Shown: positions 15,684 through 24,370, counted from the first letter of the stretch. The stretch: 64,000 nt of DNA from a virus (IMGVR_UViG_3300028734_000012:1-64000), one strand, 5' to 3'. The notes: a model not told the origin generated them from the sequence alone. Translations and numbers: made by a program.

Positions 15684-16130
15684 TCAATGACTTTGCGTTT
15701 CTCTTAGTGCTTCGTAAAAATATCTTCTTGATTCTTCTATATTAACTCTACTGACATTCATTATAGGAGCGTTAGAAATGCCAATATTATTAGTATTTAT
15801 TGTTACCCCATCATAGTTAGTAACTAATGATTGATTAAAATGTCTTCGTGGGGTATAGTCAGATATAACATCATCTAATGGACTTCTAATTCTTTCAGTT
15901 GGTACTTCGTCTTGTTTAACTATAAGATTAGAATCAACGATTGATGAAAGTACATATCCATGACGAAAACCTCTTGCAGTAAATGTCATATCATCACAAG
16001 AATCAACTGTTAATACTTGCTCTAACATATGACTAAAATCTCTTGTAGCAATATGTGTTTGAATAAATATCTGTTGTTTCTCAAAAAGACAATTATATGG
16101 TTTTAGTTTAACCTTTTGATTATAATCCAT
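15684..16130 (-). CDS. LKPYxCL-motif protein, 148 aa
   Basis: Begins with VKLKPYNCLFEKQQ, the motif shared with four small plus-strand proteins (19732, 19946, 24555, 25508). This is the longest member and has an extra ~80-residue C-terminal part (ISDYTPRRHFNQSLVTNYDG). AAGG site; 22 bp after amidoligase 3, probably co-transcribed. Function unknown. Confidence 0.75.
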   Translation of the reverse strand: MDYNQKVKLKPYNCLFEKQQIFIQTHIATRDFSHMLEQVLTVDSCDDMTFTARGFRHGYVLSSIVDSNLIVKQDEVPTERIRSPLDDVISDYTPRRHFNQSLVTNYDGVTINTNNIGISNAPIMNVSRVNIEESRRYFYEALRETQSH

Positions 16131-16152
16131 TCTTTCTAACCTTTCTTACGCA

Positions 16153-17139
16153 TTATTTTTTGCGTATTTTTCTGTCTTTTACTGTTTCCCAATATGCTTT
16201 AATTTCATCATGTTCGAGTAAGTCTTCCCATTTTAGAGATTGTAATTCAATTTCCGTAACATCTCTTACTTTTCTAACCATTGTGTCAACTAATTGTAGG
16301 GAAGAAATGAACGTATTGTATTTTAAAGTTCCTCTGAATATACGAAATTCAATTGTGTCACAGTTAGTTAGATTGATGGCATAGTATCTGTTTAAATCGT
16401 TACACTTTGATTTACGTACAATTTCATCTGGCTTTTCATCATATTTCTTTGCCCAACTATTGATATTACTAAGACTTCTACGTGAGAATTTACTTAGTTC
16501 TAACCAAAATTTTTCAACAAGATATAAAAGTCTTGTCACGTATAAATCTTCGTCTTTGCTAAAAAAACTTCTGTTGAAATGGATATGTAAACCACAGCTT
16601 GAAGTTTGATGGGAACGGTATCCCTTTTTGATTGCTAATTTAAACATTTCTTTATAGTTGCTTTTTAGTGATGTATGGTATTCAAGGGTAGCAGGTTGCG
16701 TGATATTTTCAAAGCCGTCATCTAAAGAACCGTCATTTTCAAAATGGATAAATTCGTTAGGCATAATAGCTTCAATTGATTCTGCCGTTTCCTCATTTTC
16801 ATCACTATCAAATCCACACCCTTTGTCGTCAGAATCTATTTCCAATTCAATCCCGAGATAAGGAACTTGACGCATTTCATCGTCACCAAAGAATTTAATT
16901 CTGCCATCAAATTCATGGTAATCTTTTATTTTACGGCTGTCTGTTCTATCGTTAAAACAATCACAGCAGTAATAATTATCAGATTCAATATATGCATCGT
17001 CTTTGTAAATCAATATTCCACAGTCTTCGCATTCTACGATATACTTATCTTTACAAGTATCACAAATGTGATGCCCGTTGTCGTCAATAAAATCCTCGTC
17101 TTCATCAGAAATAGTATATCCACAAATATTACAAGTCAT
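16153..17139 (-). CDS. Amidoligase-family protein with zinc-binding N-terminus, paralogue 3
   Basis: The start at 17139 has a strong AGGAG; a longer in-frame start at 17190 lacks one. Residues 1-55 hold CNICGY, CDTC, CEDC and CCDC, two zinc sites. Ligase core motifs: YLGIELEID, TQPATLEYH, CGLHIHFNR, TIEFRIFRGT. Nearly the same core plan as 10230-11600, without that protein's ~130-residue N-terminal extension. 328 aa. Confidence 0.87.
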   Translation of the reverse strand: MTCNICGYTISDEDEDFIDDNGHHICDTCKDKYIVECEDCGILIYKDDAYIESDNYYCCDCFNDRTDSRKIKDYHEFDGRIKFFGDDEMRQVPYLGIELEIDSDDKGCGFDSDENEETAESIEAIMPNEFIHFENDGSLDDGFENITQPATLEYHTSLKSNYKEMFKLAIKKGYRSHQTSSCGLHIHFNRSFFSKDEDLYVTRLLYLVEKFWLELSKFSRRSLSNINSWAKKYDEKPDEIVRKSKCNDLNRYYAINLTNCDTIEFRIFRGTLKYNTFISSLQLVDTMVRKVRDVTEIELQSLKWEDLLEHDEIKAYWETVKDRKIRKK

Positions 17140-17196
17140 TAGTTTCTCCTTTTTTAAATCTTTATTTTTAAAATTAAATATGTTAAGCAAAATTAT

Positions 17197-17313
17197 TTAT
17201 CCTTTATGTTTTAATTTGCGATTGTATTTTTTTTTGTTTTTAACAACTTTAGTAACAGGACAAATATCCCATAGTATTCTAGTTGCATGGACTTTTGTTT
17301 TTTTCTTAACCAT
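17197..17313 (-). CDS. Small basic phage protein, 38 aa
   Basis: Highly basic; W-D-I-C-P-V-T-K-V followed by a Lys/Tyr/Asn-rich tail (KNKKKYNRK) matches a recurring tiny phage protein with 'NPVTKV..kKvYnRKk', recalled from other phages. First gene after the promoter at 17337-17365, upstream of amidoligase 3. Function unknown. Confidence 0.65.
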   Translation of the reverse strand: MVKKKTKVHATRILWDICPVTKVVKNKKKYNRKLKHKG

Positions 17314-17336
17314 TTTTTCATCTCTTTTCTAAACAT

Positions 17337-17365
17337 ATTATACCATTTATTATACCATTTGTCAA
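17337..17365 (-). promoter_or_regulatory. Sigma-70 promoter
   Basis: TTGACA (17360-17365), 17 bp, TATAAT (17337-17342). Drives 17197-17313, amidoligase 3 and the 148-aa gene. Confidence 0.9.
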
Positions 17366-17386
17366 GTAGAAATGGAAACTCATTTT

Positions 17387-17404
17387 TTTATATTGCAATA
17401 TGAG
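17387..17404. repeat. 18-bp palindrome copy
   Basis: TTTATATTGCAATATGAG, between promoter 17337 and the terminator of amidoligase 4. Confidence 0.75.
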
Positions 17405-17417
17405 TATATTATTGGAT

Positions 17418-17456
17418 AAAAATAGGATAATCCCTAATTGAGATTATCCTATTTTT
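17418..17456 (-). terminator. Rho-independent terminator
   Basis: Twelve-bp stem AATAGGATAATC/GATTATCCTATT with T-runs, immediately after the stop at 17457. Confidence 0.9.
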
Positions 17457-18614
17457 TTAAGCTACTCGTTTTTGACAAATAGCTTTCCCGTCGGCATATT
17501 TTTTAAAAATTTCGATAAGTTTTTCACTAACAGATATCCCATCTGCCATCAATTTTGAGTTTTTAATCACTTCGCTACTGCCGTAAGTATATGCATATGA
17601 AACTTTAGCATCGAATGCAGTATTAAACTTTAAGAAATCAGAAATAACAACATCTAACATTTCAGTCCACATCATAGCTAACTCAAAATATTGATTAGGT
17701 GTAACAAATTTAGAAAGCCTAAATTCAAGCCTATTATCATGATTAAAGTTAATCCATGAAGAATGGTCTGAATATGCTTTCAAGTCTGCATACCCAGTAA
17801 AATATCTGCCGCAAACTTTTTTAGTCTTGTCCACATTACTGCGCATATAATGATACAAAGGTGTGAAAATCTCTGGTGCATACACTCTGATTGACTGTAT
17901 GTTGTTATTGTTGATGTATTTAGAATCACCAATGTTAATGTGTTGACCGCAATATTCGCTACTAAAGTCTACGTGAGAATCAAAAGTTTTGAATAACTTT
18001 CTAAGTCCACGGGTACTTTGATAAATTGGTGTCTTAAACTCTACCCCACCAATACTAGAGATAGAGCCGTCCTCTGTTGGAAGTAGGTTGTATTTTGAAC
18101 TGATAATGGAGTTTTTGTGTAATTCATCAATAGGGACACACTCTAATTCAAACCCGTATGTCTTATTGCTTTTAGATGGCTTATGAATTGCAATGTCGTT
18201 AGTGTCGCAATAATCTTTTACTGCGGCACATTCATTGCAAATATATGAGTTATTCATTGTTTTGTTTGCTCTGTGTTTTTTTGTGACCGCTCCACAGTTT
18301 GCACATTTAACTGTTCTTGACAATTGTGCGGCTGTTAGCGGAACTTCATAATATAAGTCAATGCAATCAGTACTTATATATCTTTCCACCATAGTTCCAT
18401 CTTTATCGAAAAGAATTAACTTCCCCATGTTCTCTGAACATTTGATAACCTTTTTAATTTTGAAGATTTCTCCGCAACGTTTTTCCATATTCTCTTCTAA
18501 AGTAATGGCAGTACGGATACCATAGCTACTACCACCATATTTTGTCATAAGTTCATTCCACGGAGATAATTTAACTAAATCGCCAGCATGTAATTCTCTG
18601 TAATCAATACTCAT
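17457..18614 (-). CDS. Amidoligase-family protein with SH3-like N-terminus, paralogue 4
   Basis: Same plan as 4397-5467: SH3/KOW-like domain (residues 1-90, AGDLVKLSPW...YISTDCIDLY), zinc ribbon (VKCANC...YICNEC), then ligase core with YGFELEC, DGSISS, EFKTPIY, CGQHINIGD and RLEFRLSKF. 385 aa. C-terminus LIEIFKKYADGKA is nearly identical in paralogues 1, 4, 5 and 6, suggesting a conserved functional tail. Monocistronic. Confidence 0.87.
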   Translation of the reverse strand: MSIDYRELHAGDLVKLSPWNELMTKYGGSSYGIRTAITLEENMEKRCGEIFKIKKVIKCSENMGKLILFDKDGTMVERYISTDCIDLYYEVPLTAAQLSRTVKCANCGAVTKKHRANKTMNNSYICNECAAVKDYCDTNDIAIHKPSKSNKTYGFELECVPIDELHKNSIISSKYNLLPTEDGSISSIGGVEFKTPIYQSTRGLRKLFKTFDSHVDFSSEYCGQHINIGDSKYINNNNIQSIRVYAPEIFTPLYHYMRSNVDKTKKVCGRYFTGYADLKAYSDHSSWINFNHDNRLEFRLSKFVTPNQYFELAMMWTEMLDVVISDFLKFNTAFDAKVSYAYTYGSSEVIKNSKLMADGISVSEKLIEIFKKYADGKAICQKRVA

Positions 18615-18650
18615 CTTTTGTTTTTACCTCTTTTTTTTATTTGTGTTGAT

Positions 18651-18679
18651 ATTATAATCCTATTTGTTTAATTTGTCAA
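18651..18679 (-). promoter_or_regulatory. Sigma-70 promoter
   Basis: TTGACA (18674-18679), 17 bp, TATAAT (18651-18656). Drives amidoligase 4. Confidence 0.9.
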
Positions 18680-18715
18680 GTAATTAGTAATTTTATTTAT
18701 TTAATTACTAATTAA

Positions 18716-19537
18716 TTAAGCAACTCGCTGTTGGCATAAAGCACTGTGATTGGCATATTTTTTAAAAATTTCAATTAATTTACTTTGTACCTTTTCCAGT
18801 GCTTTATCCGATGTTCTGTAATCAGTGAAAGGCTTTTTCAAAAGATTGTTAATAATTAAGTCAATCATTTCTGTCCACATACAAGTTAAGTTGAAATATT
18901 GATTAGGTGTAACAAACTTTGAAATTCTAAATTCAATACGGTCGTCATGTGTTAGATTAATCCATGATTTGTGAGTATTATATGTGCTATACATATTAGC
19001 GTAATTAGTAAAATACCTACCACATACACGGATAGTATCGTCAGTGTGAAGTTTCATATAATTTCCCAAACGGTCAAATATTATATTGCCGCAACTTCTA
19101 AGAAAATCCATCGTATGTATATTGATATAGCTAGTATCGCCTATGTTAATATGTTGACCACATTTTGGGCTAGTAAAATTCACATTTTTAATAACCATTT
19201 TGAACAGTTTTCTAAGTCCTCTCATACTATTATATATAGGAGTTTTAAATTCTATCCCCGTCGGTGGCAATGAGCCATCTTTTGTTGGGATAAATTGATA
19301 CTTAGAATTGATTAGAACCCTTTTCTTTTGTGGGCTACGTGGTATACATTCTAACTCAAACCCATATGTCTTATGGTTTTTTGTTGCCTTATGCACTTTA
19401 GTTTCATTTTTAGTATAGTATCCTTTTGTCCTATCACAAGATGGGCAGATGTAGGCATTTTTTTGTCCTACTTTTCTGGCATCACATCTTTGTACCATTA
19501 CACCGCAATTTTGGCATTTTAAAATTCTTCTTGTCAT
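18716..19537 (-). CDS. Amidoligase-family protein, paralogue 5
   Basis: 273 aa without the SH3-like domain: it opens directly with a zinc ribbon (CQNC at 8-11, CPSC at 32-35). Core: YGFELECIPR, DGSLPPTG, EFKTPIY, CGQHINIGD, DRIEFRISKF and the shared C-terminal LIEIFKKYA. First gene left of the divergent promoter pair. No terminator is obvious before 18716. Confidence 0.87.
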   Translation of the reverse strand: MTRRILKCQNCGVMVQRCDARKVGQKNAYICPSCDRTKGYYTKNETKVHKATKNHKTYGFELECIPRSPQKKRVLINSKYQFIPTKDGSLPPTGIEFKTPIYNSMRGLRKLFKMVIKNVNFTSPKCGQHINIGDTSYINIHTMDFLRSCGNIIFDRLGNYMKLHTDDTIRVCGRYFTNYANMYSTYNTHKSWINLTHDDRIEFRISKFVTPNQYFNLTCMWTEMIDLIINNLLKKPFTDYRTSDKALEKVQSKLIEIFKKYANHSALCQQRVA

Positions 19538-19575
19538 TTCTTGTTCTCCTTCTATTATAAACAGTCGTTGGTACT

Positions 19576-19604
19576 ATTATAGTTTCTAATTGTTTATTTG
19601 TCAA
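19576..19604 (-). promoter_or_regulatory. Divergent promoter, minus
   Basis: TTGACA (19599-19604), 17 bp, TATAAT (19576-19581). Drives amidoligase 5; back to back with the promoter at 19670. Confidence 0.9.
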
Positions 19605-19669
19605 GTAATATTAAATATTAGATATTACATATTTGTTACCATATTAAAATAAATAATATTTCAATTTAC

Positions 19670-19698
19670 TTGACAAATTATCCTTATACTATTATAAT
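19670..19698 (+). promoter_or_regulatory. Divergent promoter, plus
   Basis: TTGACA (19670-19675), 17 bp, TATAAT (19693-19698). First plus-strand promoter of the window. Confidence 0.9.
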
Positions 19699-19731
19699 AA
19701 GGGTCAAACAAAAAAAAGGAGTATATAAAAA

Positions 19732-19944
19732 ATGAATTTAAGTAGAGGTCAAGTTGTTTACCTTAAACCTTATCATTGTTTATTAGATTTAGTACAAGCA
19801 CACGGAATGAATAAAGATACATATGAGCAATACGATAATAAGAAACTATATGTAACGGTTTATAATGATAAAGAATTTTGTATAACTAGTTCATCCTATA
19901 TATATAGTATATCGGCTATTGACCGTAATAGAAAGGGAATTTAA
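19732..19944 (+). CDS. LKPYxCL-motif protein, 70 aa
   Basis: GQVVYLKPYHCLLDLVQ near the N-terminus and AIDRNRKG at the C-terminus, both shared with neighbours. AAGGAG site. Beta-rich small protein, probably an SH3-like barrel; ends 1 bp before the next member begins. Function unknown. Confidence 0.8.
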   Translation: MNLSRGQVVYLKPYHCLLDLVQAHGMNKDTYEQYDNKKLYVTVYNDKEFCITSSSYIYSISAIDRNRKGI

Positions 19945-19945
19945 A

Positions 19946-20158
19946 ATGAAGTTAAGAGATGGTAGTTTAGTATATCTTAAACCTTATAATTGTTTATTAA
20001 GGAAAGAATGCCTTGATGGTAAAGATAAAGAGGATTACAGTATGTTGATTCCTTCCAAACAAAGAATATATGAACATTTCGATGATTCAATACGGTTTGA
20101 AAGATATGGTTGGTATTATGGCGATATGGTAGTTGATATGAATAGGAAGGCAAAATAA
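19946..20158 (+). CDS. LKPYxCL-motif protein, 70 aa
   Basis: Tandem paralogue of the preceding gene: GSLVYLKPYNCLLRK and VDMNRKAK at the C-terminus. The ATG at 19946 has an AAAGGG site; a longer frame from 19919 would overlap the upstream gene. Stop overlaps the HAD gene start (TAATG). Confidence 0.8.
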   Translation: MKLRDGSLVYLKPYNCLLRKECLDGKDKEDYSMLIPSKQRIYEHFDDSIRFERYGWYYGDMVVDMNRKAK

Positions 20159-20565
20159 TGGATTTTTATTTACAGCAACACAATTGTACTCAACGGCTTA
20201 TAGATGAATGGGTAAAGTATCATGGATTAATCATTGCGCTTGATTTTGATAATACTATATTTGATTATCACAGCGACGGTCAAACATTTGACCAAATTAT
20301 TTCTCTTATAAAAGAATGTAAAAAATACGGATGTAAGGTTGTAATATTTGCGGCAAGAGAAGAAGAGGATTATGATTTTATCAGAAACCATTGTAAGTCA
20401 ATCGGTATCGATATTGATGGCATAAATGAGAACATGCCTTACTTACCTTATAAGACACGTAAGATATACTATAATGTATTGCTTGACGATAGGGCAGGAC
20501 TTAAATCGGCATTTGAATCATTATCGGTTGCGTTATATTATATAAAGGAAAAAATTAGAAAATAA
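20158..20565 (+). CDS. HAD-superfamily phosphatase-like protein
   Basis: 135 aa. Motif I DFDNT (residues 29-33) carries the nucleophile and acid/base Asp of HAD phosphatases; LLDDRAGL near the C-terminus is motif IV (metal-binding Asp pair). Motif II is degenerate (IFAARE). Compact, capless. Co-transcribed with two LKPYxCL proteins. Substrate unknown; nucleotide or phosphorylated small molecules are usual for phage members. Confidence 0.8.
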   Translation: MDFYLQQHNCTQRLIDEWVKYHGLIIALDFDNTIFDYHSDGQTFDQIISLIKECKKYGCKVVIFAAREEEDYDFIRNHCKSIGIDIDGINENMPYLPYKTRKIYYNVLLDDRAGLKSAFESLSVALYYIKEKIRK

Positions 20566-20578
20566 ATTCTCAATTTAC

Positions 20579-20607
20579 TTGACAAATTAGAATTACAGTG
20601 GTATTAT
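20579..20607 (+). promoter_or_regulatory. Sigma-70 promoter
   Basis: TTGACA (20579-20584), 17 bp, TATTAT (20602-20607). Drives 20651-22984. Confidence 0.85.
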
Positions 20608-20650
20608 ATAAACAACAAATAAACAAGAGAAACAAAAGAAAGGAGAACAG

Positions 20651-22984
20651 ATGAGTTTAGATTTTAAAGTTGGGGATAAAGCAAGAGTAGTTATAGGTAC
20701 TCACTTTGATTTCGGTGAAATTGTTACCATTGATAGTGTTGATAAAATGGATGTTAATTATCCTTATCATTGTGATAGTAACTGCGGAATGAGTTGGTGG
20801 GTTAAGGCTGATGAAATTGAAAAAATCGCAACATCTACTAAACCAAAATTGTTTAAAGTTGGGGATAAAGCAAGAGTAGTTATAGATACTCACTTTAACT
20901 TTGGTGCAGTTGTTACTATTGATACTGTTAACAAGGGTGGTTTTTATTATCCGTACCGTTGTGTCGATGATTCTGGCACATGTGAATGGATTCAAGCTGA
21001 TGAAATCGAAGCCGTTGCTGAATCAAAACTGTTCAAAGTTGGTGACAAAATTCGGATTCGTTCTTGGGAATCAATGGAGAAAGAATTTGGATTTGATGGG
21101 AAAATAATCAAATGTAAGTGTGGATTTACCTCTAATATGAAAACATTATGTGGACATACCGCTTACATTAAATCGTTAGATGAATGGACAACAAACGTTG
21201 TATCCCTTGAAAGATGGGATTCGGGGCTTGATACTTGTTATTCGTTTTCGACAGATATGATTGAACATGTTTGCGAAGAAGAAGACAATAAAAAGGAAGT
21301 GAAAGACACGGATAGGCAATTTAAAATTGGCGATAGAGTTAGATTAACGCGTGATTTTCAACATGCTGAAAAAGGTGCAATTGGAATTATTAAGTCACTT
21401 AGTAATCCTAGAGTTGGAGTAGAGTTTGAAGATTTTAGTGAAGGTCATTCATGTGATGGTAATTGTAAAAGTGGGAGTGGTTATTGGGTAGATACGACTG
21501 CTCTTGAAATTGTTCCATCTTCTAACAGCAAATTTTACGATTACTTAATGACCTATTCAGAAGCTAATTTGGAGAAATTCATTAGCTATCTCTACAGTAA
21601 CTCTGTATCATTCTTAGAGCATTATCATACTAAAGAGAAAATTGCTAATGCGATTGATACTTGGGTAAGGTCTTCATCAAATGTTCAACCACGTAAGGCA
21701 ATCTTAAACGAGATGTGTAAGCACGTTGGTATCCGCGACGGTTACAGAACTAATATGTTAGCGGAAGTTGACAAAATTGCGAAAAGTTCATCTCATAGTT
21801 GTTTTTATGATTTTCTTTTAACGCTATCACATGATAAGTTAATAGGGATTTATGCCTATCTTGATGAGTATGAATTTTTGGTTGATGTTACCAGAGTTGG
21901 TAGCGAATTAACAGATTACGCAACGGTACTTGATGAATGGTGTAATTGCAACGACGAAACAGATATTGATGAAGTTAAACACATTTTTAAGATGGCATTA
22001 AAAGAAAATGGTTTATCAGATTTTAACGACAAAGCTATGTCGGCAATTAATAAGAACTTTGGTATTACTGATGCCAAAAAAAGTTCAACTGATGATATTG
22101 GTTCGCTTGCTGTTACAACAAGCACAAACGATAAAACAAAATTTAAAGAAAAGAAAGAGGACACAAACATGTTTAATACTACAAACTTAATGGAGAACTT
22201 CATGCCATCCTTCGCAACTGGTGACAAATTTGCATTCACAATGGGCGGAAAAACAGCCGTAAAACGTGCAAATGGCGAATACGTCGTTTACAACTTCGAG
22301 ACCGAAACAATCGAAAATCAAGCTGATTTCGTTCTCAAAGATGAGGATTTTTCCAAAATGTTCATCTTAATGCCAACCTTGGGTAGCAAATTGGTCGCAG
22401 GAGATTTAATCAACAACAAGGAAACGTTCTACACTGTTCTCGGACAGAGCAGAGGTAAAATTTCTACTGTGAACATGAACACAAGCGCAAACAGTTCTAT
22501 TTCCAAAGAAACCAATATCATCTTTGGCGAAAAGATGTACAAGAAAGTGGTATCTTTGTTCAACATGAACGGCACAGCAGACAGCGCATTCGGTGGCGGT
22601 GCAACTGGTGGCATGAATCCTATGATGATGGCTATGATGATGGGTAAAGGCGACGGCGACGGAGACAGCATGATGAAAAACGTAATGCTTATGCAGATGA
22701 TGGGTGGTGGCATGGGTGGTGCAACTGGTGCTATGAATCCTATGGTGATGGCAATGATGATGAGTGGAAAAGATGGCGGTTCAAGTGACAGCATGATGAA
22801 AATGCTTATGATGACTTCCATGATGGGCGGCGGTGCTAATCCATTTGCCGCTATGATGGGTGGAGCAACTACCCCTGTTGTTGCCCCTGTTAAATCGACA
22901 GTTAAATCCCCTAAGAAAATTACGCAGAAGACGGACAAAGCGGCTACAGAAAAGGTAACTACCCCAATTGCAGAAAAAGCTTAA
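20651..22984 (+). CDS. Large multidomain protein: SH3-like repeats, helical middle, Gly/Met-rich tail
   Basis: 777 aa. Two near-identical SH3/KOW-like repeats (FKVGDKARVVIGTHFDFGE and FKVGDKARVVIDTHFNFGA) are followed by a third domain like the N-termini of amidoligases 1 and 4 (FKVGDKIRIRSW...FSTDMIEHV), a fourth KOW-like unit (FKIGDRVRLTRDF), two helical ~90-aa repeats (each opening FYDYLMTYS/FYDFLLTLS), and from residue 507 a separate module ending in Gly/Met-rich repeats (MMMAMMMGKG, MMGGGMGGATG). An internal ATG (22169) with an AGAGGA site could give the C-terminal module (271 aa) alone. Likely scaffold or nucleic-acid-binding protein (inference). Confidence 0.8.
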   Translation: MSLDFKVGDKARVVIGTHFDFGEIVTIDSVDKMDVNYPYHCDSNCGMSWWVKADEIEKIATSTKPKLFKVGDKARVVIDTHFNFGAVVTIDTVNKGGFYYPYRCVDDSGTCEWIQADEIEAVAESKLFKVGDKIRIRSWESMEKEFGFDGKIIKCKCGFTSNMKTLCGHTAYIKSLDEWTTNVVSLERWDSGLDTCYSFSTDMIEHVCEEEDNKKEVKDTDRQFKIGDRVRLTRDFQHAEKGAIGIIKSLSNPRVGVEFEDFSEGHSCDGNCKSGSGYWVDTTALEIVPSSNSKFYDYLMTYSEANLEKFISYLYSNSVSFLEHYHTKEKIANAIDTWVRSSSNVQPRKAILNEMCKHVGIRDGYRTNMLAEVDKIAKSSSHSCFYDFLLTLSHDKLIGIYAYLDEYEFLVDVTRVGSELTDYATVLDEWCNCNDETDIDEVKHIFKMALKENGLSDFNDKAMSAINKNFGITDAKKSSTDDIGSLAVTTSTNDKTKFKEKKEDTNMFNTTNLMENFMPSFATGDKFAFTMGGKTAVKRANGEYVVYNFETETIENQADFVLKDEDFSKMFILMPTLGSKLVAGDLINNKETFYTVLGQSRGKISTVNMNTSANSSISKETNIIFGEKMYKKVVSLFNMNGTADSAFGGGATGGMNPMMMAMMMGKGDGDGDSMMKNVMLMQMMGGGMGGATGAMNPMVMAMMMSGKDGGSSDSMMKMLMMTSMMGGGANPFAAMMGGATTPVVAPVKSTVKSPKKITQKTDKAATEKVTTPIAEKA

Positions 22985-22987
22985 TTA

Positions 22988-23033
22988 ATATATTAACACG
23001 GTATAGTCGATTGATTATATCGTGTTAATTTTT
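22988..23033 (+). terminator. Rho-independent terminator
   Basis: Stem TTAACACG/CGTGTTAA (with internal TATA pairing) followed by TTTTTAG, just after the 777-aa gene. Confidence 0.8.
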
Positions 23034-23043
23034 AGAATTGTGT

Positions 23044-23061
23044 TTCATATTATAATATTAA
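23044..23061. repeat. 18-bp palindrome copy
   Basis: TTCATATTATAATATTAA, between terminator and next promoter. Confidence 0.8.
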
Positions 23062-23094
23062 TATAAATAAATAAAAATTAATTTTGTATTTTAC

Positions 23095-23123
23095 TTGACA
23101 AAATAATAAGACTGTGGTATTAT
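23095..23123 (+). promoter_or_regulatory. Sigma-70 promoter
   Basis: TTGACA (23095-23100), 17 bp, TATTAT (23118-23123). Drives 23153-24359. Confidence 0.85.
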
Positions 23124-23152
23124 ATAAACAACAAATAAAGAAAGGAAATCAC

Positions 23153-23425
23153 ATGAAAAGAGCAACTATAGTTAAAACGGTAATTTGGGCTTTTATCTTC
23201 CTTATCATTGGTTTGGTAACGCGAGTATGTGGTGCTATTATTAGTAATAATGTAGCAATGACACAAATGCAAATCAATGATGAATCTTATGCAATCTCGC
23301 AGTTGTATAACAATGTCACATTCTACGCACCGTACATATTGGCACTAATTTGTTTGGCAACCTATACTAAGGAAATCAAAATCTTAATTAAATTTATAAG
23401 GAGTAAACTGAATGAAAACAATTAA
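23153..23425 (+). CDS. Membrane protein with two TM helices, 90 aa
   Basis: Start placed after the promoter (AAAGGAAATCAC before ATG). TM segments about residues 7-30 and 60-78, separated by a short polar loop; basic C-terminus. Overlaps the Band 7-like lipoprotein by 14 bp, so the two are probably made together and may form a membrane pair. Confidence 0.75.
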   Translation: MKRATIVKTVIWAFIFLIIGLVTRVCGAIISNNVAMTQMQINDESYAISQLYNNVTFYAPYILALICLATYTKEIKILIKFIRSKLNENN

Positions 23426-24164
23426 AAAAATCCTACTATCCTTCTTTGTTGTGGCACTGATGGTGCTAAGTTTTACGGGCTGTATGAAGCCGTATGAGAA
23501 ACCAGAAATCAAAACCATTGAAGCATCACAGACCGCCTTTCTGATTCCGCTTGTTGGTGATACGGCAAATCAAGCAACCTTTTCAAGTGAAAAAATGCTT
23601 GAAACTGCCAAAGTAGCGGCAAAAGAAATTACAATTCCTCACCGTTGGGTACAAACAGGCAGAATGCCAAATGACGGAGAGTGGAGAGCATCATCTCGTC
23701 TAATCGTTGTAGAACGTAAGCCAGAGACACGCGAATGGACAAATACCGCTGAAACTGGAACTACAAATAAAAATCAAGCTATTTCAGCCGAAAGTAAAGA
23801 ATCTATTGGGTTTAGTGTTGGTATGAACTGTTCGGCACAGATTGATGAACCAGATGCGGTTAAATTCCTATATAGATACAATAACAAGCCGCTTGCTGAA
23901 ATCATGGACACTGAAATTCGAGCAAGAGTTGAATCAGACTTTGTTGACCAGTGTTCTAAATTCGCCCTCACAGACCTTCTATTAAATAAAGAGAAGATTA
24001 TGACCGTCGTTCGTGATGATGTTACTACATATTTTAAAGACCGCGGCATCACGATTAATGTTATTGGTATGAAAGACGGTATTGAGTATGATTCAAAATC
24101 TATTCAAGAATCAATTGATTTAAAATTCTCGTCAGAGCAAAAAGTCGTCAGCCAGATGAATTAA
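23412..24164 (+). CDS. Band 7/SPFH-like lipoprotein, N-terminal part ending at an in-frame TAA
   Basis: Lipoprotein signal with lipobox LSFTGC (C24). Downstream resembles SPFH/prohibitin-like secreted lipoproteins of phages: DRGITINVIGMKDGIEYDSK precedes the usual Gln-rich coiled segment. Translation stops at TAA 24162-24164 in the middle of that segment (VVSQMN-stop). The same frame continues open for 64 codons with typical SPFH C-terminal sequence, so this is a nonsense-truncated gene or a recoding site. Expressed downstream of the 90-aa membrane protein. Confidence 0.8.
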   Translation: MKTIKKILLSFFVVALMVLSFTGCMKPYEKPEIKTIEASQTAFLIPLVGDTANQATFSSEKMLETAKVAAKEITIPHRWVQTGRMPNDGEWRASSRLIVVERKPETREWTNTAETGTTNKNQAISAESKESIGFSVGMNCSAQIDEPDAVKFLYRYNNKPLAEIMDTEIRARVESDFVDQCSKFALTDLLLNKEKIMTVVRDDVTTYFKDRGITINVIGMKDGIEYDSKSIQESIDLKFSSEQKVVSQMN

Positions 24165-24359
24165 AACGACCGTGTAATTTCCGAAGCTAAAGCAAAAGCC
24201 GAAGCTAATAATATTATTACTAATTCTATCACAGATAAGTTAATTCAGCAACAAGTTATTGAAAAATGGAACGGCACACTTCCTACTGTTACGGCAGGAA
24301 GTAGCGGAAATGTATTATTCTCCGTTGGTGGAGCAAATGCGGCTACAACTACTAAATAA
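24165..24359 (+). pseudogene. C-terminal part of the Band 7-like gene after the stop
   Basis: Same reading frame as 23412-24164, with 64 sense codons: NDRVISEAKAKAEANNI continues the expected helix and LIQQQVIEKWNGTLPTV is a typical SPFH C-terminal stretch. No ribosome binding site or start is seen, so it is made only by readthrough or in an uninterrupted allele. Confidence 0.75.
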
Positions 24360-24370
24360 TTAAAACACCA

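Noticed and set aside
22429-22938. 169-codon minus-strand frame opposite the Met-rich tail
   Set aside because: Mirror of repetitive ATG/GGC-rich codons of the 777-residue gene; no start site and no promoter.
23412-24359. Stop-codon reassignment of TAA
   Set aside because: TAA ends most genes in the window at expected positions; one interrupted gene does not support a changed code.
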